This document shows positions 1 to 5,546 of a stretch of 8,299 nucleotides of DNA, piece after piece (within the stretch, counting starts at the first letter, position 1; each line of letters begins with the position of its first letter). A program made the translations under genes and the position numbers. The notes beneath the pieces are model-generated. The model worked only from the letters and a program-made list of their open reading frames with translations. It was not told where the DNA came from and did not search any database. The stretch is from Thermofilaceae archaeon (lineage in GTDB: Archaea > Thermoproteota > Thermoprotei > Thermofilales > Thermofilaceae), in assembly GCA_027027675.1 (NCBI GenBank), contig JALVKT010000155.1:1-8299 (forward strand), in the 5' to 3' direction.

Positions 1-335
1 GCCTCGGGCGACAAGCCCTTAGCGACGAGGTACATCGCAGCAGCCGTCCCGCTGCGCCCCACCCCGCCCAGGCAGTGCACGAGGCTCTTCTCGCCCCTAC
101 GCGCCCTCGCCAGGGCCTCCGCCAGCGCCTCCCCGTAGACGTACTCGTGGGCCGTGAAGGAGAAGTCCTCCACGTCCAGCTCGACGTAGTCGACGCCGCC
201 CGGAGGGGTGTAGCCGCACTGGCCCGGAGCAAGGTTTACTATGAGCGTCACCCCCTCCTCCAGGGCCCTCTCCAGGGTCTGCGCGTCGGGGCAGCTTGTC
301 CACACGAGCCCGTCTATAACCCTCCACTTTGCCAC
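1..335 (-). CDS. Dual-specificity / tyrosine protein phosphatase, partial (C-terminus outside window)
   Basis: This is a small cysteine-based phosphatase predicted to remove phosphate from phosphotyrosine and possibly phosphoserine/threonine in the cytoplasm. The visible 111 residues begin MAKWRVIDGLVW and reach the signature HCLGGVGRSGT, a perfect HCX5R(S/T) P-loop with nucleophile Cys88 and phosphate-binding Arg94. An acidic stretch about 30-35 residues earlier (VELDVEDFSF) is where the family keeps its general-acid Asp. The family is usually 150-170 residues, so roughly the last third, which follows the P-loop, is missing at the window edge. I chose the GTG at 335 because the frame has a stop just upstream (359-361) and no ATG fits. 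A TATA box centred 26 bases upstream places the transcript start on this codon, which suggests a leaderless message. It is transcribed divergently from tldD. Substrates cannot be inferred; an inactive or RNA-directed relative is possible but unlikely given the intact P-loop. Confidence 0.85.
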   Translation of the reverse strand, partial: MAKWRVIDGLVWTSCPDAQTLERALEEGVTLIVNLAPGQCGYTPPGGVDYVELDVEDFSFTAHEYVYGEALAEALARARRGEKSLVHCLGGVGRSGTAAAMYLVAKGLSPE

Positions 336-356
336 GTCTTCTCTGCGCCTCGAAGG

Positions 357-365
357 CTTTTATAG
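357..365 (-). promoter_or_regulatory. TATA box of the phosphatase gene
   Basis: On the minus strand the sequence reads CTATAAAAG. Its centre (base 361) lies 26 bases upstream of the GTG at 335, the standard archaeal spacing between TATA box and transcription start. The transcript would therefore begin at or within a base or two of the start codon, so the gene is probably leaderless. No Shine-Dalgarno sequence precedes the start, which agrees. Confidence 0.6.
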
Positions 366-384
366 GTGCCCCGGCGCGACCATA

Positions 385-390
385 TTTATA
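385..390 (+). promoter_or_regulatory. TATA box of the tldD-tldE operon
   Basis: TTTATA sits inside an AT-rich island (about 381-406) in otherwise GC-rich sequence. Its centre is about 25-26 bases upstream of the ATG at 413, predicting a leaderless tldD message. It would be only about 20 bases from the alternative ATG at 407. A second AT-rich element (TTATAAT, 393-399) is a weaker candidate because it would place the start inside the gene. Confidence 0.55.
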
Positions 391-412
391 CCTTATAATA
401 CTCTACATGTTG

Positions 413-1801
413 ATGCATGAAGACACCGCGGCGCGGCTCCTAGAAAGGGCCGCGGGGCTCGGCGCATCGTTCGCCGAGATAAGAGTTGAAGACGCGGTCA
501 CGGAGAACATAACGGTGACGAACGGCCGCGTATCCGCCCTCACCACAACCAGGAAGAGGGGGGCCGGGATAAGGGTTCTCTACGGGGGCGCCATGGGATT
601 CTCCGCCACCAGCGACCTCTCCCCCCAGGGGCTGGAGAAGGCCCTCCTAGAGGCCTACCACGTCGCAAAGGCCGTGGGAGGCGGGGACAGGCGCGTGGCC
701 GACGCCCAGCCCGCCGGGAGGCTCAGCCTCGGAGGCGTGAAGAAGCACCCATCGGCTGCCGGCTGGGAGGAGAAGCTCGACATCGCCATGCGCGCCTACA
801 GGAGGGCTGTCGAGCTGGGCGGCCAGGTGGTGACGACTAGGTACGGCGCCTACTACGCGGCCACGGAGGTCTACGCTACCGGCGGCTTCAAGGCCTCCTT
901 CGAGAAGCTCCTCGTAGGCGTCAGCGCGAGCGTAGTCCTCAGGGAGAACGGGAAGACCGGCAACGGCTACGAGAGCGTCGGAGGCACAGGGGGCCTCGAA
1001 CTGCTCCAGGGCGACATGTCCCCCGAAGCCGTGGCCCAGAAGGCCTTTGAGAGGGCTAAGCTGCACCTCGAGGCCTCGCCCCCGCCCGCCGGCGAGATGG
1101 CCGTGATCACGAGGCCTGACCTCACAGGCGTGTTCGCCCATGAAAGCTTCGGCCACCTCACAGAGGCCGACCACGTCTACACAGGCGCCAGCCCCCTCCA
1201 CGGGAGGCTTGGCGAGGAGATAGCCAGCGAGAACGTGACGATAGTCGACGCCGGCTGGGACGAGAGGGGCGGGGTAAGGCTCCTCGCAGACGACGAGGGC
1301 GTCGCCACGAGGCGCACAGTCCTCGTCGAGCGCGGCGTGCTCAGGGGCTACCTGCACAGCAGGGAGTCCGCGGCGGAGATGGGCATGGAGCCCACGGGCA
1401 ACGGGAGGGCCCAGGACTACGCCCACGACCCCATTGTCAGGATGAGGAACACCTTCTTCGAGGCCGGCGACTGGAGCGAGGACGAGATAGTCGAGGACAC
1501 TAGGCACGGGCTAATACTGGACATGCCGGCCGGCGGCCAGGTGCAGCTGGACGGAACCTTCACCTTCAACGCCATGCTCGGCTACCTAATCGAGAACGGC
1601 GAGCGGGTAAAGCCGGTCAGGGACGTCGTCCTGGCGGGGAACATCCTCGAAATGCTCCGCTACATAGACGCCGTAGCCGGCAACGTGGAGATAAGGACGA
1701 GCCCCTTCGGCGGGTGCGGCAAGGGCGGCCAGCACGCCTACGTAGGCCTGGGCGGCCCGACCCTCCGCGCCGCAAAGCTCCTCGTAGGTGGTAGGAAATG
1801 A
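413..1801 (+). CDS. tldD: TldD metalloprotease, catalytic subunit
   Basis: TldD is the metal-dependent catalytic half of the TldD/TldE protease, which in E. coli forms a cytoplasmic heterodimer and cleaves unfolded or modified peptides, including the microcin B17 leader and the antitoxin CcdA. The 462-residue product is close to the usual length. It shows the metal motif HExxxH as HESFGH (His243, Glu244, His248) in the context FAHESFGHLTEADHVY, and a C-terminal GGCGKGGQ in which Cys435 matches the conserved third metal ligand. A DDEGVATRRTVL block near residue 291 is shared with the downstream paralogue. The frame opens further upstream (329), but that stretch contains the promoter; ATG 413 fits the TATA spacing and ATG 407 is the alternative. 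The stop overlaps the tldE start by four bases (ATGA), indicating co-translation. Codon use matches its neighbours. Confidence 0.93.
   Translation: MHEDTAARLLERAAGLGASFAEIRVEDAVTENITVTNGRVSALTTTRKRGAGIRVLYGGAMGFSATSDLSPQGLEKALLEAYHVAKAVGGGDRRVADAQPAGRLSLGGVKKHPSAAGWEEKLDIAMRAYRRAVELGGQVVTTRYGAYYAATEVYATGGFKASFEKLLVGVSASVVLRENGKTGNGYESVGGTGGLELLQGDMSPEAVAQKAFERAKLHLEASPPPAGEMAVITRPDLTGVFAHESFGHLTEADHVYTGASPLHGRLGEEIASENVTIVDAGWDERGGVRLLADDEGVATRRTVLVERGVLRGYLHSRESAAEMGMEPTGNGRAQDYAHDPIVRMRNTFFEAGDWSEDEIVEDTRHGLILDMPAGGQVQLDGTFTFNAMLGYLIENGERVKPVRDVVLAGNILEMLRYIDAVAGNVEIRTSPFGGCGKGGQHAYVGLGGPTLRAAKLLVGGRK
1786..1791 (+). promoter_or_regulatory. Ribosome binding site of tldE inside the end of tldD
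   Basis: AGGTGG, complementary to the archaeal 16S rRNA tail that pairs with GAGGTGAT, ends 6 bases before the tldE ATG at 1798. It lies in the last codons of tldD and supports the ATGA-overlapping start and translational coupling of the two subunits. Confidence 0.5.
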
Positions 1802-3111
1802 TTGACAGGTCGCTTCTCGACTGGGCGGTTAAGAGGGCCCTCGAGCTGGGCGCCGACGAGGCCGAGGTCTACGCATCCATAACGAGGAAGAGGGAGGTAA
1901 GCTCCGAGGGCAGGAAGCTTAAGGCCGCAAGCCTGGCCACGATAGACGCCTGGGTGCGCGTATCCACGGACAAGCGCGTCGCAATAGCCAGGGCCTCCAG
2001 CCTCGACAGGGAAGTCCTCGAAAAGGCGGTGGAGGAGGCGGTCTCGGCGGCCCGCGTCTCCGAGAGGGACGAGCACTGGCCCGGCCTCCCCGCGCCGGCG
2101 AAGCCCCTCCACGGCTGGATAGGCTACGACGAGGGCGTCGCGACGCTTGAGCCGGGCTACATGGTGGAGCTGGCCAAGCAGGTGATGGGAGAAGTGGATT
2201 CGCTCGGGGCCGACCTCATGGTTGCAAGCGTAGAGGTGGGCGCCTACGCCTCCGAGAAGGCGATAGTCAACTCGGCCGGCCTAGACGTCTCTGAGAGGGC
2301 CACCGGCATGACGGCGATGCTCGAGCTGAAAAGGGGCGAGGGAACCGGCTTCAGCTTCGACGTCTCCAGGTCGCTGCTAAGCGACGTCCAGCTCGCCCGT
2401 ATAGTCGACGAGGCCGCGCGCCTCACAGTGGACGCCTCGAAGGCTGAGAAGCTCGGCGAAACCTTCACCGGCCCCGTGCTCTTCGACCCCGTCACCGTGG
2501 CGCCCCTGCTCAACATGATACTCTCCACGGCGTTCAACGGCGAGCTCGTCGTAGAGAAGTACAGCCCACTCGCCGGGAAGCTCGGCCAACGCGTCCTCGG
2601 AGGCCTCACGCTCTACGACGACGGAACCCTGCCCGGGGCCATGGGGACAAGCCTATACGACGACGAGGGCGTACCCAGGCGCCGCACAGTCCTCGCCGAG
2701 GACGGGGTCGTCAAGGCGTTTCTGCACAACACCTACACGGCTGCGAGGATGAACGCAGAGTCGACGGGCAACGCCAGCAGGCGCCAGAAGGTCGGCGTCT
2801 CCCACTCAAACCTCGTGGTGGCGCGGGGCAGGGACTCCTGGGACACCCTCGCCTCGGCGGCGAAGCTCGTCGCCAGGGGCTTCCTACTAAGCGTGCACAC
2901 CGTAAACTACGTCACAGGCAACTTCAGCGTGGTAGCCAGCAACCCCTACATACTCCGCGGCGGCGAAGAAGTGCCAGTGAAGCCCGTCACCCTGGCCGGA
3001 AACTTCTACGAGCTAGCCGGCCGCATAACGCCCGGCAGGAGGCCCAGGAGCACCTACATGGCCGTCGTGACGCCGCCCCTACTCGTAGACGGCGTCACAG
3101 TATCCGGCTAA
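1798..3111 (+). CDS. tldE: TldE (PmbA) subunit of the TldD/TldE protease
   Basis: TldE/PmbA is the non-catalytic partner of TldD, needed to form the closed heterodimer that encloses the active site. The 437-residue product is about the length of E. coli PmbA (450). It is clearly a paralogue of TldD: DDEGVPRRRTVL (about residues 287-298) followed by the A/G-rich STGNA stretch matches DDEGVATRRTVL and PTGNG in TldD at nearly the same position. The HExxxH motif is absent; the equivalent region (around LFDPVTVAPLLNMILSTAF) has no metal-binding pattern, and the C-terminal Cys is missing. This is the normal state for TldE and not a sign of decay. It starts on the ATG overlapping the tldD stop, with an AGGTGG site 6 bases upstream, and ends 12 bases from the convergent fdhE. 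Both subunits should be made in similar amounts from one message. Confidence 0.92.
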   Translation: MIDRSLLDWAVKRALELGADEAEVYASITRKREVSSEGRKLKAASLATIDAWVRVSTDKRVAIARASSLDREVLEKAVEEAVSAARVSERDEHWPGLPAPAKPLHGWIGYDEGVATLEPGYMVELAKQVMGEVDSLGADLMVASVEVGAYASEKAIVNSAGLDVSERATGMTAMLELKRGEGTGFSFDVSRSLLSDVQLARIVDEAARLTVDASKAEKLGETFTGPVLFDPVTVAPLLNMILSTAFNGELVVEKYSPLAGKLGQRVLGGLTLYDDGTLPGAMGTSLYDDEGVPRRRTVLAEDGVVKAFLHNTYTAARMNAESTGNASRRQKVGVSHSNLVVARGRDSWDTLASAAKLVARGFLLSVHTVNYVTGNFSVVASNPYILRGGEEVPVKPVTLAGNFYELAGRITPGRRPRSTYMAVVTPPLLVDGVTVSG

Positions 3112-3125
3112 AAAACAATCTTTTT
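3110..3125. terminator. Interleaved bidirectional oligo-T terminators between tldE and fdhE
   Basis: On the plus strand T5 (3121-3125) follows the tldE stop and overlaps the fdhE stop codon. On the minus strand T6 (complement of A6, 3110-3115) follows the fdhE stop and overlaps the tldE stop codon. Archaeal RNA polymerase terminates on short T-runs without a hairpin, so this 16-base segment can end both converging transcripts. The T-runs are short, so termination may be partial. Confidence 0.55.
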
Positions 3126-3984
3126 ACAGCAGCCCCTTCTCCCTGGCCACGTAGTCCAGCTTCAGCGTCCACACGTCGTAGAGGCGCCTCGGCACCACAG
3201 TGCCGGCCTCGTTCTCGTCTACAACCTTCCAGTAGTGGTGGCACTTCTTACACTCGTACAGCCTGAACCTCTTGTCCCCGCCCAGCGTGTAGAACCCTAT
3301 CGTGCCGCTCTCATTGTTCCCGCAGAACGGGCACGTTATCCGCGGAAACCTCCACTCCGCGCCGCACACCTGGCACTTTAGGTAGAGCGCGTTCCCCATG
3401 CCAGTCATGTAGCCCAGCCGGGTCTGGCTGCCACAGACGGGGCAGGTGCCGCGCTGCCACCTCGACAGGTCGAGCTTCCCAGCCAGCGCGTCGGCGAGCG
3501 CCTCCATTATGGGCTGGAGCGCCCAGTACACCATGGCCTGGACGAACCCCATGTCCAGTATAATGCCGGCCGCTATGCCCCTCATAATGTCGTCCTGGCC
3601 CCGGAGCACGGACTCTGCGAGCTCGCGGAGAGAGAAGGCGCCGCTGCCGAGGGCGGCGAGGAACTTCCTCGCGTCCTCCGCGTTCTCAGGCTTATGGGCC
3701 TGCACGAGCATGCCTATCTCCGTGAATGCGTCCGCGAGGAGCTCCTCGCTAATCCAGTCCACTCCGACGCCCGCGATCGCGGGCTCCCCCCGGGCCACGG
3801 CTTCCCGGGCCTTGTCGACGAGCCCCTCAGCCTTCTCCAAGTCCTCGGCGGCACGCGCCTTTATCTTTGCCTGTGTCTTCAAAAGCTCAACGTAGAAGTT
3901 CAGGGCCTCCTCCTCCGCGGGGAGGTCGGGGGCTATCCTCTCTAGTCCCTCCAGCAGCTCATCTAGGCTCTCCATATAAACCAT
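3124..3984 (-). CDS. fdhE: FdhE-like formate dehydrogenase accessory protein
   Basis: FdhE proteins are soluble cytoplasmic factors needed for assembly of active respiratory formate dehydrogenases; E. coli FdhE binds the catalytic subunit and an iron atom through paired cysteines. This 286-residue protein (E. coli FdhE is 309) has an alpha-helical N-terminal half of about 175 residues, then four CxxC pairs: CPVC (181-184), CQVC (204-207), CPFC (218-221) and CKKC (245-248). The pattern CPVCGS followed by W-R-F-P-R-I-T-CPFCGN is typical of the family. The ATG at 3984 gives the longest form. An ATG at 3975 (protein starting MESLDELL) may be the real start, because the GAAAAGG stretch is directly against the first ATG but 9 bases from the second. 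It lies 57 bases downstream of fdhC, which ties it to this dehydrogenase, but it may have its own promoter. Confidence 0.88.
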   Translation of the reverse strand: MVYMESLDELLEGLERIAPDLPAEEEALNFYVELLKTQAKIKARAAEDLEKAEGLVDKAREAVARGEPAIAGVGVDWISEELLADAFTEIGMLVQAHKPENAEDARKFLAALGSGAFSLRELAESVLRGQDDIMRGIAAGIILDMGFVQAMVYWALQPIMEALADALAGKLDLSRWQRGTCPVCGSQTRLGYMTGMGNALYLKCQVCGAEWRFPRITCPFCGNNESGTIGFYTLGGDKRFRLYECKKCHHYWKVVDENEAGTVVPRRLYDVWTLKLDYVAREKGLL

Positions 3985-4020
3985 CCTTTTCTAGCGTGTA
4001 GAAACCTATGCGTAAAGTGG

Positions 4021-4026
4021 TATAAA
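4021..4026 (-). promoter_or_regulatory. Possible TATA box for fdhE
   Basis: The minus strand reads TTTATA at the 3' end of a T-run downstream of fdhC. A start about 26 bases on, near base 3997, would give a leader of about 13 bases to the ATG at 3984 or 22 bases to that at 3975. The same bases also form the end of the fdhC terminator, so this assignment is tentative; fdhE could instead be read through from the operon. Confidence 0.35.
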
Positions 4027-4029
4027 AAA
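4024..4029 (-). terminator. Oligo-T terminator after the fdhABC operon
   Basis: On the minus strand a run of six T begins 12 bases after the fdhC stop codon. There is no convincing hairpin, as expected for archaeal intrinsic termination. It overlaps a candidate TATA box for fdhE. Confidence 0.45.
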
Positions 4030-4041
4030 GAGGCGTGTTTT

Positions 4042-4728
4042 TTACTCCTCCCCCTTGATCTTCTTGTACCACTTGGGGTGGTGCTCCTTCACGAAGTCGA
4101 TTGGCAGCCTCCCAGTCCTGAACATAGCCCTGACCATGGGCCTGTGCTCCGGTATCAGCACCGCCAGGTACGCGTGCACGGGCAGCATTATCAGGAAGAT
4201 GAAGAAGCCGATGTCGTGTATCATGTGGGCCCAGCGCCACGCGTCGGCCCCGAAGATGTCCCTGAACCACATTATGAAGCCGGAGACTCCCATGAAGAAC
4301 AGAGTTATCGCCGCCAGCCAGGTCCAGAACTTCTGGCCCAGGTTGTACTTGCCGAACTCGACGTGCTTCTTGTGCACGTAGTAGTCCCAGAGGTCCTTTA
4401 TGCCCTTGCTGAGGCAGCTTCCGCTCCAGCACTCAGGCCATATCTCCCACTTCTTGATGTCGGCGCACTGCTTGCATATGAAGGGTATCAGCACCAGCGT
4501 CAGGCCAACGGCTGAGAGCCTGTGTATCCACCTGGCCACGGCTATGCCGATAGAGTAGGGGTCGCCCGGTATCAGCACTGTGAACGGGTAGCCCAGCAGC
4601 TCCCCTATCCAGCCGAACCACTCAGGCCATATCTGCGGCAGCCCAGTCACTATGAAGGCGGTCATAAAGTGTATGAGGTGCTTGTGGAACCATATCTGGT
4701 TCTCCGCGAACGCCTCTACCTCCTTCAT
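4042..4728 (-). CDS. fdhC: Formate dehydrogenase gamma subunit, membrane cytochrome b (FdnI type)
   Basis: This integral membrane cytochrome b accepts electrons from FdhB and passes them to quinone. It has 228 residues and four predicted membrane helices (about 16-34, 71-84, 136-154, 171-189). His15, His69, His171 and His185 align by spacing with the E. coli FdnI haem ligands His18, His57, His155 and His169, giving two b haems. FdnI-like blocks KYNLGQK before helix 3 and EHHPKWY at the C-terminus confirm the assignment. The frame opens at a GTG (4746) overlapping the fdhB stop, but GGTGAGGT ends 4 bases before the ATG at 4728, so I prefer that start. Unusually, the loop between helices 2 and 3 holds four cysteines (85, 88, 100, 105), which I do not recall in FdnI. 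The gene name is positional; fdhC in methanogens is an unrelated formate transporter. Confidence 0.9.
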   Translation of the reverse strand: MKEVEAFAENQIWFHKHLIHFMTAFIVTGLPQIWPEWFGWIGELLGYPFTVLIPGDPYSIGIAVARWIHRLSAVGLTLVLIPFICKQCADIKKWEIWPECWSGSCLSKGIKDLWDYYVHKKHVEFGKYNLGQKFWTWLAAITLFFMGVSGFIMWFRDIFGADAWRWAHMIHDIGFFIFLIMLPVHAYLAVLIPEHRPMVRAMFRTGRLPIDFVKEHHPKWYKKIKGEE

Positions 4729-4732
4729 CTCA

Positions 4733-4740
4733 ACCTCACC
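4733..4740 (-). promoter_or_regulatory. Ribosome binding site deciding the fdhC start
   Basis: GGTGAGGT on the minus strand lies across the end of fdhB, 4 bases before ATG 4728. It would be inside the coding region if the GTG at 4746 were used, so it argues for the shorter protein. The following TTGAGATG is identical to the sequence at the fdhB start. Confidence 0.5.
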
Positions 4741-4742
4741 CG

Positions 4743-5531
4743 TCACTGCTTCTCACCCTTCTCCTTCTTCTCCTCAACACGCTTGGCGCGCCAGAACACG
4801 AAGTGCGCCGCCAGAGCCGCCAGGGTCAGGCCCGTGAGGCCCCAGCCCAGCGGGCGCACCACGTTCTTGTTGAACTCTATCACCGGCCTCCTCGGGTCCG
4901 CTGGGAGGTCGAAGTACTCCTTCAGCTTGCCCTTCCACCTCTTCGTGACGTAGACGTAGTGGGTGTGGCCCACGTAGTCGTTGACGTTGTCGCCGTAGAC
5001 CTCGTAGCCCTCCTTCTTGTACTTGCCCACCAGCTCGTCGTAGTCGCCGAACTGGAGCGTGCCGGTGGGGCACGCGGCGACACAGGCGGGCTCGAGGCCG
5101 TTCTGTATCCTGTCGACACAGAAGGTGCACTTGTAAACCTTGTTCTTGATTGGGTCGAAGCGTGGAATGTCATAGGGGCAGGCCTCGATACAGTAGCGGC
5201 ACCCTATACACTTCTCCTCCCTGATCACGACGGCGCCGCTCGGGTGAACCTCTATGGCGCCGACGGGGCACGCCTGGGCGCACGGCGCGTTGCTGCAGTG
5301 CATGCACTGGTGCTTCTTGAAGAGCCACGCGACGCCGCCCTTGTCCTCGACCTCCTTGAACTTCATTATCATCCATGTGTGCGGCGTCAGGTCCTCAGGG
5401 TTTGTGAAGCTGGGGCTGAAGCCCGTCAAAATGGCGGGCGTGTTGTTCCAGACGTGGCAGGCGACCTGGCAGGCCCTGCAGCCTATACACTTGTCCACAT
5501 TTACGGTTATAACCTTCTCTCCAACCGCCAT
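4743..5531 (-). CDS. fdhB: Formate dehydrogenase beta subunit, four-cluster iron-sulfur protein (FdnH type)
   Basis: This subunit carries electrons from the FdhA active site to the FdhC haems. The 262-residue protein has sixteen cysteines in four ferredoxin-type groups for four [4Fe-4S] clusters: CIGCRACQVAC (15-25), CMHC with CAQAC (76-88), CIGCRYCIEAC (108-118) and CTFC with CVAAC (135-154). A single hydrophobic helix near residues 228-247 (LGWGLTGLTLAALAAHFVFW) followed by a Lys/Glu-rich tail matches the C-terminal membrane anchor of FdnH and places the protein on the outer face with its tail in the cytoplasm. The ATG at 5531 is preferred over the in-frame GTG at 5540 because the GGAGGGGTGG site is correctly spaced only for the ATG. 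It starts 14 bases after fdhA and its stop overlaps the GTG alternative of fdhC. There is no twin-arginine signal, as expected, since FdnH-type subunits travel with the large subunit. Confidence 0.93.
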   Translation of the reverse strand: MAVGEKVITVNVDKCIGCRACQVACHVWNNTPAILTGFSPSFTNPEDLTPHTWMIMKFKEVEDKGGVAWLFKKHQCMHCSNAPCAQACPVGAIEVHPSGAVVIREEKCIGCRYCIEACPYDIPRFDPIKNKVYKCTFCVDRIQNGLEPACVAACPTGTLQFGDYDELVGKYKKEGYEVYGDNVNDYVGHTHYVYVTKRWKGKLKEYFDLPADPRRPVIEFNKNVVRPLGWGLTGLTLAALAAHFVFWRAKRVEEKKEKGEKQ

Positions 5532-5537
5532 CTCAAC

Positions 5538-5546
5538 CACCCCTCC
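5538..5546 (-). promoter_or_regulatory. Ribosome binding site of fdhB
   Basis: GGAGGGGTG on the minus strand begins at the last base of the fdhA stop codon and ends 6 bases before ATG 5531. It directly abuts or includes the alternative GTG start, so it supports ATG 5531. Confidence 0.5.

Noticed and set aside
329..412. N-terminal extension of tldD to an upstream start
   Set aside because: The added residues include the TATA box and the divergent promoter region, and do not resemble the start of TldD proteins, which begin close to the LLERA helix.
647..1507. Minus-strand open frame (286 codons) opposite tldD
   Set aside because: It covers the conserved TldD catalytic region in antisense, has low-complexity GC-driven composition and matches no family I recognise.
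3769..3784. Perfect 16-base palindrome GCCCGCGATCGCGGGC
   Set aside because: It lies inside fdhE and encodes ordinary residues. Short GC-rich palindromes are expected by chance in this composition, and no second copy was noticed.
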